Assembly: GCA_002725925.1 (NCBI GenBank)
Contig: PBRL01000012.1
Span: forward strand, 21,609 to 33,507
Source: Chloroflexota bacterium
GTDB lineage: Bacteria; Chloroflexota; Dehalococcoidia; Lucifugimonadales; Lucifugimonadaceae
Reading direction: 5' to 3'
DNA length: 11,899 nt
The first letter of the stretch is position 1. Each line of letters starts with the position of its first letter. Shown here in pieces: positions 1 through 7,750 of this stretch. The position numbers and the translations under genes were made by a program. The notes beneath the pieces were generated by a model, which saw only the letters and a program-made list of their open reading frames with translations, was not told the origin of the DNA and searched no databases.

Positions 1-77
1 TACCTAGGGAACGCTCAAATGCCATAAAACAAGTTCACGATCACTGATAACAGATACCAGTCAACACCGAAGATTAA
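1..77. other. Left-edge stretch with no supportable gene
   Basis: No coding region can be supported here. On the + strand, one frame is open from base 3 to a TGA at 45-47, and another stops at TAA 25-27. Either could be the last few codons of an upstream gene cut by the window edge, but nothing is long enough to recognise. No RNA gene or clear terminator hairpin is visible. Confidence 0.4.
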
Positions 78-106
78 TTGACAAAAACGTAACATTTTTC
101 AATACT
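78..106 (+). promoter_or_regulatory. Candidate sigma70-type promoter for the glnA-gltBD-nadE unit
   Basis: A perfect TTGACA -35 hexamer at 78-83 is followed, after a 17-bp spacer, by AATACT at 101-106, which matches 4 of 6 positions of TATAAT. Transcription would start near base 113 and give a 5' leader of about 75 nt before the glnA start at 190. The hexamers and spacing are seen directly; that it is active is inference. No other promoter-like pair stands out in this gap. Confidence 0.5.
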
Positions 107-138
107 CAATACCCAACCTGTTTGAATATCGGTCGTGT

Positions 139-148
139 AGGTCGACCT
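139..148. promoter_or_regulatory. 10-bp perfect palindrome in the glnA leader, possible operator
   Basis: AGGTCGACCT is a perfect palindrome about 30 bp downstream of the inferred transcription start. The GGTCG half-motif also occurs just upstream at 131-135, giving two direct copies 9 bp apart. With no loop it would be a poor hairpin, so a protein-binding site is the more natural reading. A 10-bp palindrome can also arise by chance, and I do not recognise it as a known nitrogen-regulator site. Confidence 0.2.
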
Positions 149-189
149 TGAGCACATGACTCATCAGACTCATCTGCACGTTCAAAACC

Positions 190-1554
190 ATGCCACACAA
201 AACTGAAAAACCCAATAAAAACATCGAGGAAGAGGCCATAAAGTACGTCTTGCTGTCGGCGCGAGAGAGTGATGTCAAGTTCATACGCCTTTGGTTCACT
301 GATATCTTGGGTACCCTGAAGGGATTCGCCATTACGGTCGATGAACTCGAAGGTGTGTTGCGAAACGGCGCCAGCTTCGATGGTGCCTCAGTCGAGGGCC
401 TTACTCGTGCAGACGAGTCCGATATGGTCGCCATGCCGGATCCTTCAACCTTCCAGGTACTGCCCTGGCGACCTAGCAAGGATGCTGTTGCAAGAGTTTT
501 CTGCGATATTGAAACACCCACCGGTCAGCCCTCTGCAGCGGACGGGCGGCAGATACTACGCCGAAATATGGCACAAGCATCAGCAATGGGTCTTACCTTT
601 TACGTGGCGCCAGAAATCGAATACTACTATGACGTGAAAGATTCGGATGAAGAGGTTCGAAATGATCATAGTGGATATTTTGATCAAACAACCCTTGACG
701 GCGCGGGGGGGGATTTACGACGTGAAACGGTTCTTACGCTTGAAAAAATGGGGATCCCTGTAAAACACAGTCATCACGAAGTCGGCGTCGGGCAACATGA
801 AATCGATCTGCGGCACATGAACGCCCTAACAATGGCGGATTCAATAATCACCTTCAAGGTCATAGCGAAAGAACTTGCTGTCCCGTCTGGCAGCTATGCC
901 ACATTTATGCCAAGACCTTTCGGTGATCGCCACGGTTCGGGAATGCACACCCACATGTCACTTTTCAACGGTGAGGAGAATGCCTTCTTCGACGATACAG
1001 CGGACCTAAATCTTTCAGATATAGGGCGGCATTTCATTGCTGGCTTGATGCGACATGCTGCAGAAATGTGCGTAGTCACAAACCAATGGGTGAACTCTTA
1101 TAAACGGCTATTACCAGGCTTAGAAGCTCCTCTTTTTGCTTCTTGGACAACGGTTAGCTTCGGCGATTTGATTCGAGTACCGACATACAGACCAGGGCGG
1201 GAAAAAAGTGTGCGAGTTGAATATCGTGCGCCAGATCCTGCAGCAAACCCTTATTTATTATTTTCTGTTCTACTTGCAGCAGGCCTAGATGGCATCACAA
1301 AAAAGATGCCACTACCTGATCCAATAGAGGCTAATGTCTATAAAATGACAGATTCTGAACTAGAAGATCACGGAGTAGCAAGGCTACCTCGAACGCTCGA
1401 CGAGGCAATTCGATTAGCAGAAGGCAGCGAGTTACTTGAGAAAGCGCTGGGTACAACCGTGATGGCTAACTTTCTCCAAAACAAACGACTCGAATGGCGA
1501 CAGTTTAACAACAACGTGACCGATTACGAAATTACCAGATACCGGCACCTGTAG
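190..1554 (+). CDS. glnA: Type I glutamine synthetase, GlnA2-like
   Basis: Predicted cytosolic enzyme making glutamine from glutamate, ammonium and ATP. It has 454 residues, close to the roughly 445 of short (non-beta) type I enzymes. Visible landmarks are the N-terminal beta-grasp stretch around residues 29-70 ending in FDGASVEG, metal-site glutamates in APEIE (E142, E144), HHEVGVGQHEIDL (195-207), the GSGMHTHMSL segment (249-258), NSYKRLLPGLEAP (302-314) and VEYRAPDPAANPYL (343-356). From memory, the closest relative is actinobacterial GlnA2. The LYDLPPEE-type adenylylation motif of enterobacterial enzymes is absent (NVYKMTDSE instead), so adenylylation control is unlikely. In the loop before IRVP, the usual NRSA reads SFGD (323-326), losing a conserved active-site arginine. 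The start follows an in-frame TGA at 157-159 and is the only ATG available; the Shine-Dalgarno match is poor. Some GlnA2 relatives act on polyamines, but gltBD next door favours ammonium assimilation. Confidence 0.93.
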   Translation: MPHKTEKPNKNIEEEAIKYVLLSARESDVKFIRLWFTDILGTLKGFAITVDELEGVLRNGASFDGASVEGLTRADESDMVAMPDPSTFQVLPWRPSKDAVARVFCDIETPTGQPSAADGRQILRRNMAQASAMGLTFYVAPEIEYYYDVKDSDEEVRNDHSGYFDQTTLDGAGGDLRRETVLTLEKMGIPVKHSHHEVGVGQHEIDLRHMNALTMADSIITFKVIAKELAVPSGSYATFMPRPFGDRHGSGMHTHMSLFNGEENAFFDDTADLNLSDIGRHFIAGLMRHAAEMCVVTNQWVNSYKRLLPGLEAPLFASWTTVSFGDLIRVPTYRPGREKSVRVEYRAPDPAANPYLLFSVLLAAGLDGITKKMPLPDPIEANVYKMTDSELEDHGVARLPRTLDEAIRLAEGSELLEKALGTTVMANFLQNKRLEWRQFNNNVTDYEITRYRHL

Positions 1555-1599
1555 AAAACCGTCGCCTTTCTCTTAATTTTCCTTTTCGCTAGGAGTAAA

Positions 1600-4500
1600 A
1601 TGACCGCCGCTCAAAATACTTGGAGTTCAAAATCCGATCTGGTTTTGCCTAATTTCACAGAGATCACTGAACGCGGATTATACGTCCCTGAGTTAGAACA
1701 CGATGCGTGCGGAGTCGGCGTGGTCGCGAACATCACGGGCGCACGCTCACGCTCCATAATTGATCAGGCACTTGAGGTGTTGGTAAATCTTGGGCATCGC
1801 GGAGCCACCGGCGCTGATCCACTGACCGGTGATGGTGCTGGGATCACGATCCAAATGCCCGATACTTTGATGCAAAAAGTTGCCATACAAGAAGGCATCA
1901 ATTTACCAAGCGCAGGCCGATACGCAGTTGCAATGTGTTTTTTGCCAAATGATGACAATTTAAATGCGACTGTGCGCGCTGCATTAGAAAAATCATCTAA
2001 TGACAACGGCATGATTGTTCTCGGCTGGCGGGAGGTCCCAGTTGATCCCAAAGTAATCGGCCTGACCGCTCGCTCTATCATGCCAAAAATCGCCCAGTTA
2101 TTTGTTTCCGCGCCTGATGACGTCCAAGGTGATGATTTTGAACGTGTCTTATACTTGGCCAGAAAATCCGCTGAAAAACACTTGCTACATATCGAGAACG
2201 ATCCAGAAACACGCAAGACGCTGCTTCAGGAGTTTTATGTGTGTTCGTGGTCATCGCGTACCTTGATATACAAAGGCATGCTACTAGTAGATCAACTAAG
2301 CCAGTTCTACTCAGATCTAAAAGACCAGAGCATGATGAGTGCATTTGGCATCGTGCACTCTCGTTTCTCAACCAATACGCTTGGTTCTTGGAAGTTAGCT
2401 CATCCATACCGGATGCTCGCACACAATGGTGAAATCAATACCGTGCGAGGAAATAGGAACTGGATGCAAGCAAGAGAACGTTCAATTGCATCACCATTAT
2501 TTGGCGATAAGATCGACCAGTTGACACCCATTTGTGAATCAGATGATCCGTCAGACACTGCATCTCTAGACAATGTGTTTGAACTACTTCGCATGACTGG
2601 TAGATCGGTCGAACACACCGCTGCGATGTTGATGCCCGCTGCATGGTACGGGCACGAATCAATGTCACAAACAGTTAAAGATTTCTACGAATTCCACGGC
2701 AATATTATGGAGCCTTGGGATGGTCCCGCTATGATCGTGTTCACCGATGGTGATGCCGTCGGTGCTGTACTAGACCGCAATGGTCTACGCCCATTCCGAT
2801 ACTGGGTAACCAACGATGATTTACTCGTGATGGCATCAGAGACCGGCGTACTTGATATCGAACCTGAAAGAATTAAATACCGCTCACGTCTGGAACCCGG
2901 TCGTATGTTCCTGATCGATTTCAAGCAGCAAAGAATTGTCGAACCACAAGAGGTTATTGAACGAATAGCCACACAAAACCCTTATGGACAGTGGCTGCAA
3001 GAAAACCGTGTAACTCTGGATTCACTACCTGCCACCGAAAACGTCCCCGAAGTCAATATGGAGAATCTTATAAACCGACAAATGGCTTTTGGTTACTCAC
3101 GTGAAGATCTTCACATGCTCATTAGCCCGATGGCAATCACCGGGCACCAACCCCAAGGGTCGATGGGCGATGACGCCCCGCTTGCTGTCCTTTCGGACAA
3201 GCCGCAGAGCCTATTCTCTTACTTCAAACAGGCATTTGCCCAAGTTTCGAATCCCCCACTTGATGCGATTCGGGAAAAATTAATTACACAATTTGCAGTA
3301 CCAGCCGGTCGACGACTGAACATTTTCGAAACCACGCCACTCCACTGCCGCACATTGAGAATCGATCAACCGATTTTAAGAAATTGCGATTTAGCAAAAA
3401 TTAAGGCATCAGATAAACCTGGAGTAAAGGCAAAAACCATATCGACCAGTTTTAAAGCCGCCGAGGGCGCAAAAGGCCTAAACGACGCGCTAAAACGCAT
3501 TCGGCAAGAGGCCAGTAAGGCGATAGGAGATGGGTACACCTTGATAATTCTTTCCGACCGGGAAGTCAATCAAGACAATGCCTATATCCCGTCCCTGTTG
3601 GCCACTGGTGCAGTCCACCACCATTTAATAAGGGAACGTAACCGCGCGCAGGCAGACATCATTATCGAATCAGGTGAACCGCGCGAAGTACACCACTTCG
3701 CAACTTTATTTGGTTATGGGGCATCGGCTATCAACCCTTATCTGGCTTTCGAAACGATTGCTGGTTTACAACTAAACCCAACTGCTGAGGAAAAAATCCC
3801 ACCACAAGAAGAAGCCGAAGAAAACTTCTGTAACGCTGTAGAAGAAGGGGTAGTGAAGACAATGGCCAAGATGGGTATTTCTACCCTTCAAGGCTACATC
3901 GGTGCACAGGTTTTCGAAGCACTCGGTCTGTCGCAAGAACTTATCGACGAGTACTTCACATGGACAGTTTCGCGTATCAGCGGCATCGGTATTGGTGAAA
4001 TTGCTTTTGACATCTTGGCTAACCACTCCCGCGCCTATTCACCCGACAATATCCCGTCTAACCTGAAATTAGACTTGGGGGGGCTCTACCTGTGGCGATC
4101 GACAGGTGAACGCCACATGTGGAACCCAGAGACAATAGCGCTATTGCAAGAGGCCGTTACCCGCAACGATGACAATGTGTTTCGACAATTCGAAGCTGCA
4201 TCAAATGAAGAAGGTGACGAGCACATCACAATTCGAAACATGCTGGAACCGATATACCGTGAAGAGATCCCGCTTAGTGAAGTTGAACCTGCAACTATAA
4301 TTGTAGAACGATTTGCGACCGGCGCAATTTCTCTCGGCTCCATAAGTCGTGAAGCCCATGAAACATTAGCGATAGCTACAAATCGAATCAACGCTCGTTC
4401 GAATACAGGTGAAGGTGGTGAAGATCCAGTACGTTTTACTCCGGATACCAATGGCGATTCAAGATCTAGCGCGGTAAAACAGGTTGCCTCTGGACGTTTT

Positions 4501-6234
4501 GGTGTAACTACCAATTACTTGGTAAATGCAAAAGACTTGCAAATAAAAATGGCACAGGGTGCCAAGCCTGGGGAAGGAGGAGAAATTCCAGGCCGCAAGA
4601 TCTCTGAGTACATCGCCTCCATTAGAAAAACGACTCCTGGGGTTGAACTCATATCACCCCCACCCCACCATGACATTTACTCAATCGAAGATCTGGCTCA
4701 ACTTATTCACGACTTGAAAAATGTTAATCCTGACTCACGCATACATGTGAAGCTTGTCTCGGTCGCAGGAGTAGGAATCATTGCTGCCGGCGTGGCCAAG
4801 GGCAAGGGCGATGTAGTTCTTATTTCAGGAAATTCTGGTGGCACCGGAGCTTCTCCTCTTAGCTCAATTCAACATGCAGGTCTTCCATGGGAACTAGGAC
4901 TTGCTGAAACTCAACAAGTTTTAGTAGCCAATGGTCTCCGTGATCGCATTGTCGTACAGACAGATGGTCAGATGAAAACATCGCTCGACGTACTCATTAG
5001 CGCCTTGCTCGGAGCTGAAGAGTGGGGCATCGCAACTGGAGCGTTGATCTCTATGGGCTGCATCATGTTGCGTAAATGCCACTTAAATACTTGCTCGGTA
5101 GGAGTAGCAACTCAAAATCCTGAGCTCCGCAACAAATTCTCTGGCACTCCGGATGCAGTAGTCAATTATTTCATGTTTCTTGCGGAAGGCCTCCGTGAGC
5201 ATATGGCAAAGATGGGTTTTCGGACAGTGAATGAAATGATTGGCAGAGTCGACAAACTCAAGGTACGGAGGGACATTAATCACTGGAAGGCTAGGACTCT
5301 TGATCTATCGCCCATACTGATGATGCCAAAAGTCTTGCCAGCGGATCACCCATACCAGCAAAAGTTGCAAGATCATGGGTTGGATAAGGCCCTGGATAAT
5401 GAGTTGGTTAAACTCGCAAAAGAAGCCATAGACACAGAAACAACTGTTTCTAAAACCTTGCCGATTACCAACGCCAATCGAACTACCGGAGCGACACTCA
5501 GCAGCGTCATAGCCAAGAAAACTGGCGAAGACGGCCTAGTAAATGGTTCAATCAAATTCACATTCCAAGGTTCAGCCGGGCAAAGTTTTGGAGCTTGGGC
5601 TGTCAAAGGAATTACCTTCAAAGTTGAAGGTGATGCAAATGACTACTTCGGCAAGGGACTCTCCGGTGGACGACTCATAATCACACCACCAGAAGGTAGC
5701 TCTTATCACGCCGAAAAAAACATCATCATCGGAAACGTCGCGCTATATGGTTCGACCGGAGGTGAGGCTTATATAAACGGAATGGCTGGTGAACGGTTCG
5801 CTGTTAGAAATTCCGCAGCCACAGCTGTTGTCGAAGGAATTGGGGATCATGGCTGCGAATACATGACCGGTGGAATCGTAGTCATACTCGGGCCTACTGG
5901 CCGCAATTTTGGTGCCGGTATGAGCGGTGGCATTGCCTTCGTTTTCGACCCGGACGAGTCTTTCGAAGGAAAATTTAACCACTCAATGGCCGACTTGCTT
6001 GGTGTAGTTCCTGGGTCAGAAGATGACCTAGAGCTCAAACAGATAATTACTGAACATGCCAAATACACTCGAAGTGAGGTCGCCACTGCGTTACTCACGG
6101 ATTGGGACACCGCTATAACAAAATTCAAGAAGGTATTCCCGAGAGACTACGCACGTGTACTGCAAGAAAAAGCGAATAAAGGAGCCGGGCAAAACAGGAT
6201 GATCACTACAGAAGGAATCGGCAGTCATGGGTAA
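1600..6234 (+). CDS. gltB: Glutamate synthase (NADPH-GOGAT) large subunit
   Basis: Alpha subunit of GOGAT. It hydrolyses glutamine, channels the ammonia to 2-oxoglutarate and reduces the product to glutamate. The 1544-residue length is usual for the family. In order: a predicted 36-residue propeptide; the nucleophile Cys37 in DACGVG; a class II amidotransferase domain to about residue 430, including RFSTNT and AHNGEINT; a central domain from about 490; an FMN/2-oxoglutarate synthase domain from about 860 to 1230, with NTGEGGED and SGNSGGTGASP; 3Fe-4S cysteines C1154, C1160 and C1165 in CxxxxxCxxxxC spacing; and a C-terminal beta-helix domain starting near GSAGQSFG (1324). Every key motif I looked for is intact. 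An AGGAG at 1591-1595 precedes the start by 4 nt. The gene lies 45 bp after glnA, across a pyrimidine-rich gap, and its stop overlaps gltD by 8 bp. Confidence 0.98.
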   Translation: MTAAQNTWSSKSDLVLPNFTEITERGLYVPELEHDACGVGVVANITGARSRSIIDQALEVLVNLGHRGATGADPLTGDGAGITIQMPDTLMQKVAIQEGINLPSAGRYAVAMCFLPNDDNLNATVRAALEKSSNDNGMIVLGWREVPVDPKVIGLTARSIMPKIAQLFVSAPDDVQGDDFERVLYLARKSAEKHLLHIENDPETRKTLLQEFYVCSWSSRTLIYKGMLLVDQLSQFYSDLKDQSMMSAFGIVHSRFSTNTLGSWKLAHPYRMLAHNGEINTVRGNRNWMQARERSIASPLFGDKIDQLTPICESDDPSDTASLDNVFELLRMTGRSVEHTAAMLMPAAWYGHESMSQTVKDFYEFHGNIMEPWDGPAMIVFTDGDAVGAVLDRNGLRPFRYWVTNDDLLVMASETGVLDIEPERIKYRSRLEPGRMFLIDFKQQRIVEPQEVIERIATQNPYGQWLQENRVTLDSLPATENVPEVNMENLINRQMAFGYSREDLHMLISPMAITGHQPQGSMGDDAPLAVLSDKPQSLFSYFKQAFAQVSNPPLDAIREKLITQFAVPAGRRLNIFETTPLHCRTLRIDQPILRNCDLAKIKASDKPGVKAKTISTSFKAAEGAKGLNDALKRIRQEASKAIGDGYTLIILSDREVNQDNAYIPSLLATGAVHHHLIRERNRAQADIIIESGEPREVHHFATLFGYGASAINPYLAFETIAGLQLNPTAEEKIPPQEEAEENFCNAVEEGVVKTMAKMGISTLQGYIGAQVFEALGLSQELIDEYFTWTVSRISGIGIGEIAFDILANHSRAYSPDNIPSNLKLDLGGLYLWRSTGERHMWNPETIALLQEAVTRNDDNVFRQFEAASNEEGDEHITIRNMLEPIYREEIPLSEVEPATIIVERFATGAISLGSISREAHETLAIATNRINARSNTGEGGEDPVRFTPDTNGDSRSSAVKQVASGRFGVTTNYLVNAKDLQIKMAQGAKPGEGGEIPGRKISEYIASIRKTTPGVELISPPPHHDIYSIEDLAQLIHDLKNVNPDSRIHVKLVSVAGVGIIAAGVAKGKGDVVLISGNSGGTGASPLSSIQHAGLPWELGLAETQQVLVANGLRDRIVVQTDGQMKTSLDVLISALLGAEEWGIATGALISMGCIMLRKCHLNTCSVGVATQNPELRNKFSGTPDAVVNYFMFLAEGLREHMAKMGFRTVNEMIGRVDKLKVRRDINHWKARTLDLSPILMMPKVLPADHPYQQKLQDHGLDKALDNELVKLAKEAIDTETTVSKTLPITNANRTTGATLSSVIAKKTGEDGLVNGSIKFTFQGSAGQSFGAWAVKGITFKVEGDANDYFGKGLSGGRLIITPPEGSSYHAEKNIIIGNVALYGSTGGEAYINGMAGERFAVRNSAATAVVEGIGDHGCEYMTGGIVVILGPTGRNFGAGMSGGIAFVFDPDESFEGKFNHSMADLLGVVPGSEDDLELKQIITEHAKYTRSEVATALLTDWDTAITKFKKVFPRDYARVLQEKANKGAGQNRMITTEGIGSHG

Positions 6235-7726
6235 AGTAACTGGTTTCATGGAAACTAGCCGCATAACTCCTAAACGCCGAGATAAAAACGACCGAATTGC
6301 CGACTGGCAAGAAGTCTATTTAAAATGGGACGACTCAGATGCCCGTAAACAAGCTGGCCGCTGTATGGATTGCGGAGTGCCATTTTGCAATAGTGGATGT
6401 CCTCTCGGAAACTTGATACCTGAATTCAACGATCTGATATACCAAGGCAATTGGGAAGAGGCAATCCAATCCTTACACGCGACAAACAACTTCCCTGAAT
6501 TCACCGGTCGAATTTGTCCAGCCCCGTGCGAAGCATCTTGCACTCTGTCACTTAATTCCGAGCCTGTCACAATAGAAATGATTGAAAAACAAATTGTGGA
6601 TCACGCTTGGGAGCAAGGTTGGATCAGGCCAGAACCAGCTTCTAATAAAAGCGACAAAAAAATCGCGGTGGTAGGGTCGGGTCCAGCAGGACTGGCCGCG
6701 GCTCAGCAATTAGCACGATCAGGGCACACAGTAACGGTATTCGAACGCAATGAATATATCGGTGGACTGCTTACTCTTGGTATTCCAGAGTTCAAGCTAG
6801 AGAAAAAAATCGTAGATCGACGAATTGAACAGATGCGTCAAGAAGGTGTTGACTTTCAAGTAAACACCGATGTGGGAATAGATATCACACATAATGAATT
6901 GCTAACCGATTACGACGTTATATGTCTATCCGGGGGCGCAACTGTCCCTCGAGATCTTCCGGTTGAAGGGCGCGAACTTAAAGGTGTCCATTTTGCGATG
7001 GAATTCCTTACGCAACAGAATCGAAAATTGAAAGGTAAAGAATCCCTCCCAGAAGAAATCATCGATGTAAAGAATAAAAAAGTCGTGATCATCGGTGGTG
7101 GTGATACTGGAGCGGACTGCCTAGGGACATCACACCGACAGGGGGCAAGTAACATAGTTCAAATGGAAATCATGCCTCGTCCATCGGAATCCCGTGCACA
7201 GACAAATCCGTGGCCACAATGGCCAACAATATTCCGAACTTCTAGTGCACACGAAGAAGGTGGAGACAGAGATTTCAATGTCCTCACAAAACGATTCGTA
7301 GGAGATGAAGATAGCAACGTAAAATATTTGGAATGTGTACGAGTCGAATGGCTGAAAGACGAAACACTCGGCCGTTTGAATATGAAAGAAATTCCAAGTA
7401 GCGAATTTACAATCGAAGCCGACGCAGTGTTTTTAGCTATGGGATTCCTCCACCCACAACACGATGGTTTACTCGACGCACTCGGAGTCGAGTATGATTC
7501 GCGCGGAAATGTCGCCGCAAACGGATCGATGCAAACAAATTTGTCAAAAGTGTTCTCCTGTGGAGATATGCAACGAGGTCAGTCACTGGTTGTCCATGCA
7601 ATAGCCAGTGGGCGTCGCACCGCCAGACAGATCGACATTTTCCTGTCCGGTAAATCTAATCTGCCAACGGTTCGAGGTTACGCTCGACCGCCAATCCTAG
7701 CTGCACTGCAGCACTACGGCAAATAA
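6227..7726 (+). CDS. gltD: Glutamate synthase (NADPH-GOGAT) small subunit
   Basis: Beta subunit of GOGAT, a flavoprotein that takes electrons from NADPH through FAD and Fe-S clusters to GltB. At 499 residues it is slightly longer than the roughly 470 of the E. coli protein. The N-terminal Fe-S region has C46, C49, C54 and C58 (CMDCGVPFCNSGC) and a second cysteine set C97, C101 and C105 (CPAPCEASC). The FAD-binding glycines are VVGSGPAGLAAA (from 148). The NAD(P)H site is VVIIGGGDTGADC (from 286). A second FAD-contact motif, SCGDMQRGQSLVVHAIASGR, lies near the C-terminus. The ATG lies inside the end of gltB (shared bases 6227-6234, ATGGGTAA), which suggests translational coupling and roughly equal subunit synthesis. 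The same fold occurs in related oxidoreductases, but the position directly after gltB settles the assignment. Confidence 0.97.
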   Translation: MGKVTGFMETSRITPKRRDKNDRIADWQEVYLKWDDSDARKQAGRCMDCGVPFCNSGCPLGNLIPEFNDLIYQGNWEEAIQSLHATNNFPEFTGRICPAPCEASCTLSLNSEPVTIEMIEKQIVDHAWEQGWIRPEPASNKSDKKIAVVGSGPAGLAAAQQLARSGHTVTVFERNEYIGGLLTLGIPEFKLEKKIVDRRIEQMRQEGVDFQVNTDVGIDITHNELLTDYDVICLSGGATVPRDLPVEGRELKGVHFAMEFLTQQNRKLKGKESLPEEIIDVKNKKVVIIGGGDTGADCLGTSHRQGASNIVQMEIMPRPSESRAQTNPWPQWPTIFRTSSAHEEGGDRDFNVLTKRFVGDEDSNVKYLECVRVEWLKDETLGRLNMKEIPSSEFTIEADAVFLAMGFLHPQHDGLLDALGVEYDSRGNVAANGSMQTNLSKVFSCGDMQRGQSLVVHAIASGRRTARQIDIFLSGKSNLPTVRGYARPPILAALQHYGK

Positions 7727-7750
7727 AATGGGCGATATAATTGAATCGAT

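Noticed and set aside
99..521. 140-codon open frame on the minus strand over the glnA promoter and 5' end
   Set aside because: It is antisense to well-conserved glnA codons, shows no recognisable domain and covers the inferred promoter; best read as a shadow.
1555..1599. Possible regulatory element or promoter between glnA and gltB
   Set aside because: The 45 bases are pyrimidine-rich with no hairpin or promoter pair; they look like a simple spacer with the gltB ribosome binding site at its end.
4086..4514. 142-codon minus-strand open frame inside gltB
   Set aside because: It lies fully opposite conserved GltB sequence (FMN domain) and resembles nothing I know.
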